A stretch of DNA of 64,000 nucleotides from Xanthocytophaga flava (GCF_030068545.1 NZ_JASJOR010000002.1:496001-560000); one strand, 5' to 3'. Positions 34,900 through 45,532 are shown, counted from the first letter of the stretch. Translations and numbers: made by a program. The notes: a model not told the origin generated them from the letters alone.

Positions 34900-37800
34900 T
34901 CATTGTTTATAATGATACTGATGGGATTTAAGCAGATTGCTATCCTTGTCCTTTACAGCTTTCAAGCGTTGTAATGCATCATATTCATAATAAGTAGTAA
35001 TCCCATTGGCATCTGTCGCAGAGGTCATCCCCACCAAGGGATCATATGTATACGCAGAGAATAAAGCTACTCCATTTGTGAAGGTAAGTTTCTGTTGTAA
35101 TTGCTGATTGAACGATTTCCATCGATCTTTTTTAATGGTTGTATCAAATCCTTTTAGGGAATTCAGAAAGGTATCCAGATCAGCTAATCCATTGCTATAA
35201 CCCAATGCGGTTAATACTTCTCCCACAGCATTATTTAAAGTTGCAACATCAAGATTATCAGCTTTTATGATAGGAAGCGTTTGGTTATATCCCCAAAGAA
35301 AAACTTGCTTTGGAGCATCTTGCTTCTCGTATACTACTATATTTCCATGATTATCGTAGGCAAAATTGTCTTTCGGGGAGTAATTACTATTTATTTGTAG
35401 AACATTCTGAGAGTTCATACTAGCCGGAAGAAAACTACTCAGGAGAATAGGAGTAGTTATATCCAGACGTTTCAACTGTCTGAGTTCAGTATATTCATCA
35501 TAAACAAATACGCTACCAGCGGTTACTCTTGCATTACTACCATCTAATTTTTGTTTGATGGTATACTGTTCTACAGGAGTATGCAAATGAAATATTCTGG
35601 AAGAGCCACCTAATGCATTGGGCTGTGAAGTGTTTAGGGTATAATCTTGCAGATAGGTGTTTTTTGTAATTATTAACTCATTATTTATCTCACTCCTTTG
35701 CTCTTCAAGTTGTAGATTGTTACTATTATAAGCGAATGTTTGTTTGGTTACAAGAAACTTGTTCAAATCTCCATCTATGTAATCATATGCAAAGGTTGAT
35801 GATGGATACACCCAATGTGTTTTTGTATTATAATATGCAAATTGAAGAGTACCACCAATACCATTCAACATTGAACTATATGAAGCCTTGATACCTATTG
35901 TGGAATATGCCTGAGTACCATTGTTCTGCACATGTATAGGAGCATATTTATACTCTTTTCGCTGAAGCAGATTATACTTAATCACATTTTGAGGCTTATA
36001 TTCGTAATGCTGTTCTTCTACGAGCATACCTCGCAGCCAGTCCATACTACAGGCTGCCGGGAATGGAAATGTGTTACTTGTTTCATCAGGGTATTCCTTA
36101 GCACTGGTATATTTGTAGATACTTTTTCCATTTATTCCATTTACTCCATACTTTACCAATACTTCCTGATATCCTACATGACTACCCTGTGTGGTTCCTA
36201 ATGGCAGATTGGTAGAAGATGTCCGTACACGATAAAGACAATTTTTTACATTAGAATCAGTAACTGCTCCTGTATTAGTAACGGTATAGTTATATTCGTA
36301 TATAGGTAAACTTACAAGTACTCCACTGGAAACAGCGGCATTTTCATTCACAACATAATAATATTCCTTGATAATATCTTTACTATGATCAATCCCGTCG
36401 TAATCAACTGTTTTCTTGATCCGTAATCCTCCTACCATTTTATTATGTACAGATTCGGGTTCTGGTTCTCTCCAGCTTAAAGCAGCGATATGCTCAATCT
36501 CTGGATTCTCATCGGTATAATAAAGATCAGCAGTAAGTTTATATACTCCTTTCGGCAAAAACAGTGTTGGGGTTTGGGCTGTAATTGAATATTCTTGTAA
36601 AGTACCCTGATGAATTGCTTTGATAATTGCACAACTTAAACTTTCATCTACAACACAGGGTGTGTATAAGAAAGTATTAACATTTACTCCTTTATCATAT
36701 ATTATTTCAAAAGTAGACTCATAGTGTCGAATCATTCCAGTATTGCCATCTAAAGATTCGGTTACCACTGCTCCCCTATCTATAAGTTTACCTATTACTC
36801 GCGGATCATCCACATAATGATTTTCATACTCGAAAGTGGTATATCCCTTTGTCGGATAAGTTATTTTTTTCAAAATACCTGCTTGTGTTGCAACGGCGTT
36901 GGGCTCCCGATCAGCACCAGGCAATTGCTGAGACAGGTATTCACTTTTAGGGACTAATGTATTATTATTAGCATTATTAAAATATCCCCAATGATCCTGA
37001 TTGAATGTAAATCTGCCAGGTAGCGAATTTCCAGAAGAATATTCAAAAGTATGAGACTTCCTCAGACTCTTATCACAGCTAAATTCCACCAGTGAGTCTA
37101 ACCGTAATCGTTTATATAGATAAGAGTCTTGCTGAGTAGCCAGACTATATAGATAATAGCTATTATATAGTTTATACTTTTTTATACATGTATTCTCTTT
37201 AGTATAAATCTGTATATATTCCAAAGCTTTGTCTCCACCATAAACGACACCATTACTATTTTTATCTATAGGAATGTCCTCTCTATAAGCCTCATATGGC
37301 GTAAAATCAACCCGACCTGCATCAAATGATATAGATTTTAAGCGCCATCCTCTGTATTGGCTATAAGAGTTACACTTACTATCATATGTTTGGCAGTTAC
37401 CAGTGCCATCAACGAAATGATAGTCTGTTACCGAATTCATTGTATAAAAATTGTAGGCAGTTGCCTCATAATCAAGTTTAATATAATCTTTTCCTGATGC
37501 AGAGATAACTTCAGATAAATACCAGCACGTACCCACTTCAGCCCCTGTCGTTCCGGAAACAGATTCGTTACAAACAGACGTAGATGTAGTTGTTTCTACA
37601 TAACCACTAAATCTATATTCATTGCCTTGTTGATCTATTATGTTAATTGGACTTAATGGACCACTAGTAAACGAAATCGATATAGGCTGGACAGACATTG
37701 TATGCCATTTCCCATCCTGTCCATAAAAAAACTTCCCACTCAAACTTCCAAAGTTATAATTGAAAATATCAGGCTCAGTATCAATTTTTCCATCAGCCAT

Positions 37801-38226
37801 ATCCTTCATGAACTGGATTTTCTGTTCGGAAGACATGAGATTATCCTGGAATCTTTTTATATTTTCCAGCTGATTCATATATCCATCTACCCCTTCATCC
37901 GCTTTGCCTCGCACAGTTCTGGAAATAGCTCCCCCTGCATTAAGAGACCAAGAAATTCCTATCCAGGAAGATACTTCTTCTGTTTTTATACCGCCAGCGT
38001 GATAATTTAGTGAGATAGGTAGCGTCAATTTTCCACTCTTTACTTCATAAATAGGAATGTTGATATTAGGTATTCCCGTGTATAAACCAACAGGCACATC
38101 ACCATATTTTCCAAGTGACATTGCATTTGGAGAAGGCGGAATAACTTGTGGGGCCTGTGAAAAAGCCACCTGATAGACTTGTGAAAAAAAACTTACTAAA
38201 ACTGAAATAATTAAAGTAGCTCTCAT
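34900..38226 (-). CDS. RHS-associated secreted protein (partner of the downstream RHS protein)
   Basis: A 1108-residue exported protein with a signal peptide ('LIISVLVSFFSQVYQVAFSQ'). It begins with the block typical of large Bacteroidota proteins encoded ahead of RHS genes: 'PNAMSLGKYGDVPVGLYTG', 'LPISLNYHAGGIKTEEVSSW' and 'GISWSLNAGGAISRTVRG'. The end holds RHS/YD repeats ('YDPLVGMTSATDANGITTYY', 'YEYDALQRLKAVKDKD') but no core or toxin part. It lies 92 bp upstream of the RHS effector gene on the same strand. It may form the front part of a shell with the next protein, or assist its export; this is inference. Confidence 0.82.
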   Translation of the reverse strand: MRATLIISVLVSFFSQVYQVAFSQAPQVIPPSPNAMSLGKYGDVPVGLYTGIPNINIPIYEVKSGKLTLPISLNYHAGGIKTEEVSSWIGISWSLNAGGAISRTVRGKADEGVDGYMNQLENIKRFQDNLMSSEQKIQFMKDMADGKIDTEPDIFNYNFGSLSGKFFYGQDGKWHTMSVQPISISFTSGPLSPINIIDQQGNEYRFSGYVETTTSTSVCNESVSGTTGAEVGTCWYLSEVISASGKDYIKLDYEATAYNFYTMNSVTDYHFVDGTGNCQTYDSKCNSYSQYRGWRLKSISFDAGRVDFTPYEAYREDIPIDKNSNGVVYGGDKALEYIQIYTKENTCIKKYKLYNSYYLYSLATQQDSYLYKRLRLDSLVEFSCDKSLRKSHTFEYSSGNSLPGRFTFNQDHWGYFNNANNNTLVPKSEYLSQQLPGADREPNAVATQAGILKKITYPTKGYTTFEYENHYVDDPRVIGKLIDRGAVVTESLDGNTGMIRHYESTFEIIYDKGVNVNTFLYTPCVVDESLSCAIIKAIHQGTLQEYSITAQTPTLFLPKGVYKLTADLYYTDENPEIEHIAALSWREPEPESVHNKMVGGLRIKKTVDYDGIDHSKDIIKEYYYVVNENAAVSSGVLVSLPIYEYNYTVTNTGAVTDSNVKNCLYRVRTSSTNLPLGTTQGSHVGYQEVLVKYGVNGINGKSIYKYTSAKEYPDETSNTFPFPAACSMDWLRGMLVEEQHYEYKPQNVIKYNLLQRKEYKYAPIHVQNNGTQAYSTIGIKASYSSMLNGIGGTLQFAYYNTKTHWVYPSSTFAYDYIDGDLNKFLVTKQTFAYNSNNLQLEEQRSEINNELIITKNTYLQDYTLNTSQPNALGGSSRIFHLHTPVEQYTIKQKLDGSNARVTAGSVFVYDEYTELRQLKRLDITTPILLSSFLPASMNSQNVLQINSNYSPKDNFAYDNHGNIVVYEKQDAPKQVFLWGYNQTLPIIKADNLDVATLNNAVGEVLTALGYSNGLADLDTFLNSLKGFDTTIKKDRWKSFNQQLQQKLTFTNGVALFSAYTYDPLVGMTSATDANGITTYYEYDALQRLKAVKDKDSNLLKSHQYHYKQ

Positions 38227-38265
38227 GGAATTAGAATTTACCTTTTTTATAGTTTGTATAGTTTG

Positions 38266-39972
38266 TTACTTATTCCCCCATCCTCTGGTGACCCATTCTG
38301 GGACCAAAGTTTTGGACATATTCAAGCGAAGCTTGCTCAGCTCTGTCTGAGACAAAAGAGAAGTGTCCAACCGAAAACTTTCCAACTGCTTTAACTCTCC
38401 CAAGCCATCAGGCAGCTTTTCTAAGGGATTACCTTCTAGCCCAATGCTTTTCAGATTGGTTAGTTTGCCTACACTTTCCGGTAAAGAGGTGAGTTGGTTT
38501 TTATCCAGATGCAATCCCTGCAACTGGCTCAACCCTCCCAAACTTTCGGGCAAAGAAGAAAGGCCATTCTGATTCAGATTCAACTGCTTGAGCTTACTCA
38601 ACTCACCCAGACTTTCAGGTAAGGCACTCAGCTTGTTTTGTGACAACTGCAAACTTTCCAGGCTTTTCAACTTGCCTAACTCTGGCAACTGAGTCAGTTT
38701 ATTGCCTGTCAGATTCAGGGATGTAAGCTTGTCCAAATTACCCATTTCTTTGGGTAAGGATTCCAGTCCATTGCCGGATGCGGAAAAGCGAGTCAACTCT
38801 TTCAGATTACCCAGTGAGGAAGGTAGTCCCTTCAAGGCATTGCTGCCTACATCGAGTGATACCAGCTTGTTTAAATTTCCCAGACTTTCTGGCAGAGAAG
38901 AAAGCTGATTACCATGCAGATTCAATTGCTGAAGACTTTTCAGCTTGCCTACACTTTCAGGCAGAGACGTTAGTTTGGTTTGCATCGCTGTCAGCTCCTT
39001 GAGATTACCCAGCTTACCGATTTGCTCGGGCAGTTTCTCCATTGGATTCAGACTCAGTGTCAACTGTTGCAAACTGCTCAGATCGCCAATCTCTGAAGGC
39101 AGAGTAGAAAGCTGATTGTTAGTCAGATTCAGCGATTGCAGACTTTTTAGTTCAGAGATAGAGGAAGGCACCGATTGCAGATAGCCATTGCTCAGATTCA
39201 ATTCTTTCAAATTGGAAAACGAACCAATCGAAGCAGGCACTTCTTTCAATCCACTCAGTTCCAGACGCATCACCTGGGAAGGATTTTTCAATGCTTCTTC
39301 GATAGAGGTATACACAGGTAGTTTAGCCAGTTCTTCTTTGCGAAGGGGAATATTGCCTAAGGCATTGCCTCTGAGTTCCAGTTGCGAGACATGGGAGAAC
39401 TTCTCAAGCGGAGCTCCCAGACTTTTGAGCTGGTTGTTAGCCACTTTCAATACCTGTAGTTTAGGCAAAGCCACCAGTGAATCAGGCAAAAGGGTGAGTT
39501 GATTGGACTCGACATTGAGCACTTGCAAAGATTTAAGTTTGCCCACAGAAGCAGGCAGACTATTAAGTTGATTGCCTGACAAATGCAGCTCTTCGAGTTG
39601 ATTGAGATTTCCAATCGAAGCAGGCAATTGAGTCAGTTTGCTGTTTTTGATCTGAAGTACTTTCAGATTAGTAAGTTTGCCAACGGAAGATGGCAGTGAA
39701 TCAATCTGAGACAATACGAGCACTTTCACCTTTTGGGGATGATGAAGGGCTTGTTTCAGATCGGTATAGACTCCTTCCTGTATAGAAAGGCTATCCGTGA
39801 GTGTTTTTTCAGTCTGTGGTTGATCCGCAACCTGACTTTTAGTAATCGTTTGTTTTGGTGACTGCTTTGACTGGGCAGTAATGATCTGTGGATTTACACA
39901 GAGCAGGCTTGTGCCAAGCAATCCCAGGGATAGAATGCGTTGAAACATATAGAGAGTAGATTTAGAGTACAA
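38266..39972 (-). CDS. Secreted leucine-rich-repeat protein
   Basis: A 568-residue protein. The signal peptide ends in 'CVNPQIITAQ'; the start may be the ATG at 39972 or the one at 39948, which gives a cleaner signal. About 18-20 leucine-rich repeats of 23 residues follow the pattern 'LPESLGxLxxLxxLxLxxNxL', interrupted twice by helices of the type 'EALKNPSQVMRLELSG'. There is no cytoplasmic, kinase or sorting domain. It is probably a periplasmic or surface interaction surface. The gene lies 40 bp upstream of the RHS-associated gene and 16 bp downstream of the DUF4097-like gene, so one transcript is likely. Confidence 0.88.
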   Translation of the reverse strand: MYSKSTLYMFQRILSLGLLGTSLLCVNPQIITAQSKQSPKQTITKSQVADQPQTEKTLTDSLSIQEGVYTDLKQALHHPQKVKVLVLSQIDSLPSSVGKLTNLKVLQIKNSKLTQLPASIGNLNQLEELHLSGNQLNSLPASVGKLKSLQVLNVESNQLTLLPDSLVALPKLQVLKVANNQLKSLGAPLEKFSHVSQLELRGNALGNIPLRKEELAKLPVYTSIEEALKNPSQVMRLELSGLKEVPASIGSFSNLKELNLSNGYLQSVPSSISELKSLQSLNLTNNQLSTLPSEIGDLSSLQQLTLSLNPMEKLPEQIGKLGNLKELTAMQTKLTSLPESVGKLKSLQQLNLHGNQLSSLPESLGNLNKLVSLDVGSNALKGLPSSLGNLKELTRFSASGNGLESLPKEMGNLDKLTSLNLTGNKLTQLPELGKLKSLESLQLSQNKLSALPESLGELSKLKQLNLNQNGLSSLPESLGGLSQLQGLHLDKNQLTSLPESVGKLTNLKSIGLEGNPLEKLPDGLGELKQLESFRLDTSLLSQTELSKLRLNMSKTLVPEWVTRGWGNK

Positions 39973-39987
39973 TGAGTAGTGAACAGA

Positions 39988-41199
39988 CTATTTTGCTTTT
40001 TGCAGATAGACTTCACTGTCAGCCGCATATAGACTCAAGCGGTTTCCTCCTCCATGCAACTGTTGTTCACCCTGCACCAACCGCAGTTTTTGTCCGTTAT
40101 GAGTCAGCTGTTTTTCCTTCCCAAAAGAACGGAGTGAAAAATCACTGTGCACTTTTTGAGCTAAAGGTTCGGTTGGGGAAACAATCTGTCTGACAGCAGG
40201 ATCACTAGTTGTAGTCACAGTAGCCATCTGTGTTTCGGTTTGTGTTTCTGAAGCGGTCTGGTCCAGTTGAATATCTAGTGGAAAACCTACAGGAAACCCC
40301 AGATTCAGTCGTCCTTTTTGTGCTGAAAAACTGAAGTATTGCCCTTTTACCTGTTTGTCTCCCTTCCAGGCAAAGTTCAGTGTTCCTTCATAGACACTAC
40401 CCATCACATCTCCTTCCGCTACCTGCAACTGCAACTGACCACTACCTAGTTGAGCATTTACGGGCTGAGTGGGAGAGTCCACAGAAAAAGAACCTACAGC
40501 AGCATCTCCACTGATCTGTCCACGACACTGTTGTAGTGCAACAGATCCGGATAAAGCTGACAGATTACCATTAAAATGCGAGTTAGTACACACCACTGAA
40601 CCTGCTTGACTGCTTAGTGATATAGAACCCTCACTGTCCTGCAAGGAGATTGTTCCATTACCTAAATCAAGGGATAGCTCTGCCTGCACTTTTTCAATTT
40701 TTAGTTCTCCCTGACGCATCCAACCTTTCACACTGGCATTGGCAGGCAAAAAGATCTGAATCTGCACTAAGTCGGCAGTGGAAGAGATACTCTGCTGTTT
40801 ATCTTGCAGGTCTACCAACAGTCGTTTACCTGTATTAGCCTCAGAGGCACTTTGAATCTGAGCCTGATAGGATTTGCCTTTTCCTTTTACCTTTACTTCG
40901 ATCTGGCTGCCTGTACTACGCTCAATCGAAACCTGAGCAGGCAGATGAATATCAAGTTGCAAAGGCTGCAAAACAAAGCGTTCCTGCAGATTTAGTGTAT
41001 GAATAGTTGTATCCACATCTGAAGACACAGCAGATAAGCTGCTTCCACTCAAAGAATTACCAGCTGTAATGGAACGAGTCGTAGTAGAGCGACCTGTCGG
41101 CACCTGATCCTTTTTTAATGTAGCTTGTGCCTGAAGATGCCAGACAGACAAACAAGCAATGCATGTGAGTATAGAAAATGATTTCATCGAAATAAGCAA
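39988..41199 (-). CDS. Secreted beta-strand repeat protein (DUF4097-like)
   Basis: A 403-residue exported protein. The signal peptide ends 'CLSVWHLQAQ'; the start may be 41199 or the ATG at 41187. From residue ~65 to 290 it shows short alternating beta segments of the DUF4097/adhesin-head type ('VQAELSLDLGNGTISLQDSE', 'GSISLSSQAGSVVCTNSHF'), expected to form a beta-helix. The final 100 residues are low in conservation, rich in Gln, Thr and Lys. It starts the LRR-RHS block, with only 16 bp to the LRR gene. Function unknown; presumably surface or periplasmic. Confidence 0.7.
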   Translation of the reverse strand: MLISMKSFSILTCIACLSVWHLQAQATLKKDQVPTGRSTTTRSITAGNSLSGSSLSAVSSDVDTTIHTLNLQERFVLQPLQLDIHLPAQVSIERSTGSQIEVKVKGKGKSYQAQIQSASEANTGKRLLVDLQDKQQSISSTADLVQIQIFLPANASVKGWMRQGELKIEKVQAELSLDLGNGTISLQDSEGSISLSSQAGSVVCTNSHFNGNLSALSGSVALQQCRGQISGDAAVGSFSVDSPTQPVNAQLGSGQLQLQVAEGDVMGSVYEGTLNFAWKGDKQVKGQYFSFSAQKGRLNLGFPVGFPLDIQLDQTASETQTETQMATVTTTSDPAVRQIVSPTEPLAQKVHSDFSLRSFGKEKQLTHNGQKLRLVQGEQQLHGGGNRLSLYAADSEVYLQKAK

Positions 41200-41291
41200 G
41201 AGTAAACAACGGAAGGATATATTTCCTACCGAATGAGAAAAAGAAAGTAACTGGATTTATTGCAACTATTATTGAGGTTGTTTTGCAACTA

Positions 41292-43280
41292 TTATTGTTG
41301 CTGCACTATATCATCGGCTACAGTAGCCATATTGATCTGAGAGCCAGCCGGAGCCAGATTGGTAATCTTTACCTGTTTTCTGAAAATATTGCCGCCTTCA
41401 CTAGTATCTGAACCTGATCCTGTTTTAGTAATATCCACGGTTCCATTAAAAGTTGCCCCACTAAGCTGAATGTGTGGTGTACGTACCTCCAATGCTCCAA
41501 CAAATGTGGTTTTCTTACCAATCAATAAATTACCAGTATAGGTTTCTGTTGCTCCAGAAGATAGATTTAATATAGTTTTGGCAGTAGTCTGAAACTGGCT
41601 GTTTACCAGCATCAGGTTTCCTTTGCGAAAACCATCTGATCCTACTTTCAGTGAAGCCGTTTCTGTAAATATGCAGCGGATGGGTGTAGCTACATCGCCA
41701 AAGCGAATATCTACTGGTGAAATTCCGGAATTGGAAGTACTCACATTATTCACAACAACAGGCCCTTCCATCTGAACAATCCGTGTTCCTGTTCCTGACC
41801 CATTGCCATTGCTTCCTATATAAATCGAATTTCCATACGTTGCCGCACCAATATTTTTTAAGTTCAGCGTGAGCCCTTTTTTAAATGTAGTCTTCCCTGA
41901 TAATCCGGTAGAAATCCAGATCCCACCTGATGCACTATGGTTGACAATCACATTTCCATTAAAAGTAGCCGTAGCTCCACCAATGGTGAAATAATCCCAT
42001 GAATTCTGATTAAAAGTGCAGTTCCCTCCTACTGACAAAGAACCATAGGCAATACCAAAATTAATCCGGTAGGCATTATTAGTGACAACCAGGTCTTTCT
42101 CAAAAATATCGCTTTCATTTGAGGCCGTATTAATCCATCCGGCACTTCCATAGGAATTATGATTGAGAATGGTAGTGTTTCCCTTAAACACATTTCCACC
42201 CCACCAGCCAGAAGCTCCAGTCCCATCATGTATCAGTGTAATATCCCCACTGATCCCGTTGACTGTATCCCGGATAACTGTAGCCCGATACAATTGACTA
42301 AACAAATACGATCGCAGTGTGCCTCCATTGCTGATAATGTTTACACTGCGAATCTGCAGATCCCGCAATGTATTTAATGTATAGGTACCAATATCGAACT
42401 TAGCCCCTGTATTCAGTGTCAGATTTTTTACGGTTGTAGTGGTAGCCAGTTTAGGACAGGTAGTACAGGAATTGACTACTACATCATCATAGGTAGAAGG
42501 CACACCATTGGGAGTCCAGTTAGCAGCTGTATTCCAGTCTGTACCGACAGATCCATTCCAGGTGTAAGCCGCAGGAGTACTCGGATAAGCATATAAATTA
42601 AAAATATCTGCTTCAGTTAATGCTCTTTCATACAACCGTACCTCATCTATTTTACCTCGTATGGCATTGGCCGTTGTAGTGCTTCCTACAAAAAATCCAC
42701 TCCAGGCAACAGGTGCCGTCATAGCCTTACTCGCTACCAGATTGCTATTTTTGTACAACTTTCCGGTTCCAGCCGAATAAGTAAACACAAAGTGCTGCCA
42801 TTGATTTAAGGCTAATGTTCCTGCTGCTATGTTTGTAGGTGTCCCCATTCGGGTAGCTACATCGGTACCTACCCACAAACCTCCTGTGGCATCCGAATGA
42901 AACAGAAATGCGTTCCATCCATTGATAGCTCCTGCCAGGGTCATATTGGTTCCGTAGGAAGTAGGATTCACCCAAAAAGAAACAGTAAAACCAGTAGTAG
43001 TGGGATTCCAGTTCCAGCCGCCCGAAGCGGCAGCCCACCCCTGACTGGAGACCCACTCCAGAGAAGAATTTACTTTGCCTGCACCTGAAGCAGGGGTAGT
43101 TCCGGTTATGGTACCCGGATAAGTACCCGTCTGATCTATAATCGGGCTATTTACTGGATTGTCATCCATATTCCAGTAAACTTTTAAACCTGTGGTAATA
43201 TTCTGGGCATTTACGTTCACAAAAAATCCCAGGCTAACAACAAAGCAAATACAAAAACGATAAAAGTACACGTAGTTCAT
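41292..43280 (-). CDS. LamG-domain secreted protein
   Basis: The ATG at 43280 gives 662 residues with a clean signal peptide ('FVVSLGFFVNVNAQN'); an upstream ATG at 43313 would add 11 residues. Residues ~35-225 form a LamG/concanavalin-like lectin domain ('TTGFTVSFWVNPTSYGTNM', 'KIDEVRLYERALTEADIFNL'). A 'WNGSVGTDWNTAANWTPNGV' stretch follows, as in G8-like surface proteins, and then a long beta-helix-like region of 'GNVIVNHSASGGIW'-type strands. No type IX secretion tail is present. Relatives are often much longer, so the end at 'DDIVQQQ', next to a 15-bp direct repeat, may be a truncation. Confidence 0.78.
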   Translation of the reverse strand: MNYVYFYRFCICFVVSLGFFVNVNAQNITTGLKVYWNMDDNPVNSPIIDQTGTYPGTITGTTPASGAGKVNSSLEWVSSQGWAAASGGWNWNPTTTGFTVSFWVNPTSYGTNMTLAGAINGWNAFLFHSDATGGLWVGTDVATRMGTPTNIAAGTLALNQWQHFVFTYSAGTGKLYKNSNLVASKAMTAPVAWSGFFVGSTTTANAIRGKIDEVRLYERALTEADIFNLYAYPSTPAAYTWNGSVGTDWNTAANWTPNGVPSTYDDVVVNSCTTCPKLATTTTVKNLTLNTGAKFDIGTYTLNTLRDLQIRSVNIISNGGTLRSYLFSQLYRATVIRDTVNGISGDITLIHDGTGASGWWGGNVFKGNTTILNHNSYGSAGWINTASNESDIFEKDLVVTNNAYRINFGIAYGSLSVGGNCTFNQNSWDYFTIGGATATFNGNVIVNHSASGGIWISTGLSGKTTFKKGLTLNLKNIGAATYGNSIYIGSNGNGSGTGTRIVQMEGPVVVNNVSTSNSGISPVDIRFGDVATPIRCIFTETASLKVGSDGFRKGNLMLVNSQFQTTAKTILNLSSGATETYTGNLLIGKKTTFVGALEVRTPHIQLSGATFNGTVDITKTGSGSDTSEGGNIFRKQVKITNLAPAGSQINMATVADDIVQQQ

Positions 43281-44378
43281 TTTACTATATATAATAGAGT
43301 TAACATTAAACACACATATTACTAAAAACGATAAAAAAAATAACCATCATTACTGTACACTCCCCTATCCAGTAAGATATTCCCTATCCAATTATATCTT
43401 TAATAACCAAATAAGCCCTATCATAAACATTCATCATGAAAAATATTTATAAATACAAATCATACAAAAATACATTTAAATAATACAATACAAGAAATAC
43501 TAATAATTAGAATATAAGAATTGAATAGAACAGGCGATGAAAACAATAGAGAAAAGAGCTAGTCAGATTACCAACACAGGAATAACCATATACTGGACAT
43601 TGACAGAACAAGTGATAGGTAAGAACACCAGTTAATCAGGATAACTCAATCTCTTATTCAACGTCAAACCCATTCCTGCAGAATAGGCTAAGAAGAAATC
43701 TTACATAGGTGGAGCTTATTGATTTTTTACAGGGATAAATGAGATATACCAGCATTTATCAGTCATTTCTTTCATAAGAAAGAAATAAAATTCAGTAGTG
43801 ATAAAACCGTTTTTATGGATGTATTTGAGTTATTGGTTTAGGAGAGACAAATTTACAGCAGCTATTCTACACTAAAAATATATTTTCCCTACAATGTAAT
43901 ATTTGTACTAAACTTATCTAGTGCTAAAAAAGAGAAGGATATTAATTCTAAAATGAAACAATAGTAAACATCTTTTCTTTTACAGCTGATATTTTTTTCA
44001 ACAGGAAATTATCACAGTAAAAGAGCAACTTTATCACAAAACAATAAAAATCTCATTGATAGGCAGTTAGCCAAACAAAGTAAGGAACACAAACTAATAG
44101 GCTAATTACTGTGAAACAGAAAATAAATTTTTCAACACTGTAATATAACTGCTCAAAAGATGTTGGAGTATGTAGATCCTCTACTTTCAAAGGTATTAAC
44201 CAAGATAGTCATCTTACATGGAGTATGTTGTATAAATAACTATCAACGGTTACCTCTCAGGGATAGTCTATACTTTCCACTAAAGTGAAACATTACTAAT
44301 CAGAACCTAGCTGGCTTTTGATATTTTTCCATTGTACTGAGACTGATCATTTTAGCTCTATATCTGATTTAAAATCTG
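43281..44378. other. Intergenic region, no gene identified
   Basis: About 1.1 kb of A+T-rich sequence. There is a 9-bp hairpin ATTTCTTTC/GAAAGAAAT near 43767 and no credible open frame. It separates the LamG gene from the orphan three-gene group. Confidence 0.45.
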
Positions 44379-44987
44379 TTATTCTCTACTGCGGTAGGGA
44401 ATTTTAAGGAAAGAATCGAGTTTATCCAAATGCGAAATCTTTGTTAATAAAGCTTTATCTGTACTTACTATGTCGAGTGTGAGATGTCCTGTTAATTTAA
44501 GAATCAACGGCAATTTAGTATGTGAAATATCTAACGTCTTGTATGATATCTTGGATAATAAATCGTATGGATACGTTATCAATTCACGAGCAAAGTTTAC
44601 TACATCTTCTTTATTGAAAACTAAACATCCAATAAATGAAATTGGAATATCATTTTGCTTAAAAAGATTCTGCAGTTGTGGCATTCGCTTATTCTCCGTG
44701 TTAAACCAAGGGAGATCTTTATCATCATGATTGATTACCCAAGGCAATCCCTGATCAAACTCGGATACAATTTCTTTGAAAGCATTCTCCAGGCGGTTGA
44801 CACTATTTACAACAATCTGTTCCGATACTTGATATAGTTTCTGGTCTTTTATGTCTGCCTGTTGCAAGGACACTCCATACCAAATGACATTTCTATCAAA
44901 AGTATCATCTTCGTCATTAAAATAAGCAATATAGTTTGTCCTATTATAGGGAAGCAGTTGACTGATGTTTTTCTCGAACTTAATCAT
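44379..44987 (-). CDS. Hypothetical protein, about 202 residues
   Basis: Not recognised. The ATG at 44987 follows the stop of the upstream gene by one base and is preferred over an in-frame GTG at 45002. The protein is soluble, without signal peptide, begins 'MIKFEKNISQLLPYNRTNYI' and has a compact mixed alpha/beta composition like that of many immunity or accessory proteins. It appears translationally linked to the lipoprotein gene upstream. No catalytic motif is visible. Confidence 0.6.
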   Translation of the reverse strand: MIKFEKNISQLLPYNRTNYIAYFNDEDDTFDRNVIWYGVSLQQADIKDQKLYQVSEQIVVNSVNRLENAFKEIVSEFDQGLPWVINHDDKDLPWFNTENKRMPQLQNLFKQNDIPISFIGCLVFNKEDVVNFARELITYPYDLLSKISYKTLDISHTKLPLILKLTGHLTLDIVSTDKALLTKISHLDKLDSFLKIPYRSRE

Positions 44988-44988
44988 T

Positions 44989-45483
44989 TTAGTTTTCCAC
45001 ACTTTGAGGCTTTTTTCTCAACTCAAACTTCCCAATTATTTCTGGTATTTTATTATTTGCGAGTCTACCTTTTTGCACAATCAACTCTATGTGATCATTG
45101 GGTATATCTTCAAAATTTGCCATAATACAATCTCTGGCACAACTTCGAAAGTTAGGTCCATCAGTTGTGCCAATTGTCCAGTTAGAAGGATACTCTTCAA
45201 TGTCTTTGCTATCACAAATAATGATGAGCTGATAATATGGATTATAAGCTATTTTGCCTGCTTTATTATATTTCCAGCAACGCTCTATCCAAGCTTCTTT
45301 CACTGTAATAGAAAGGGTGTCATTTATTTTATAGGGATTTTGAGGAATAATGTATTCCGCTCTAAATACTTTTTTATCCCATGCGTCATCCAACCTATCA
45401 CTCATCTGTGGAAAATCACTATACAAAGAGGAACAAGAAACAAAACAGCAAAACAACAATGTACTCCAGATACTTTTATTCAT
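44989..45483 (-). CDS. Hypothetical lipoprotein, 164 residues
   Basis: A lipoprotein signal 'LLFCCFVSCSS' places the acylated Cys near residue 17. The mature part has four further cysteines ('ERCWKY', 'FRSCARDCIMAN'), unusual for a periplasmic protein, and a 'DTLSITVKEAWIERCWKYN' segment. The family is unknown. It is the middle gene of three co-directional orphans (gaps of 49 bp upstream and 1 bp downstream). Confidence 0.6.
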   Translation of the reverse strand: MNKSIWSTLLFCCFVSCSSLYSDFPQMSDRLDDAWDKKVFRAEYIIPQNPYKINDTLSITVKEAWIERCWKYNKAGKIAYNPYYQLIIICDSKDIEEYPSNWTIGTTDGPNFRSCARDCIMANFEDIPNDHIELIVQKGRLANNKIPEIIGKFELRKKPQSVEN

Positions 45484-45532
45484 TCTATTTTTGATGATTT
45501 GTTAGGTTCCCGGTATCGATTATAACAATAGT

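Noticed and set aside
30683..38226. RHS genes as part of a type VI secretion system
   Set aside because: Both proteins have their own signal peptides and no Hcp, VgrG, PAAR or sheath genes are present in the window.
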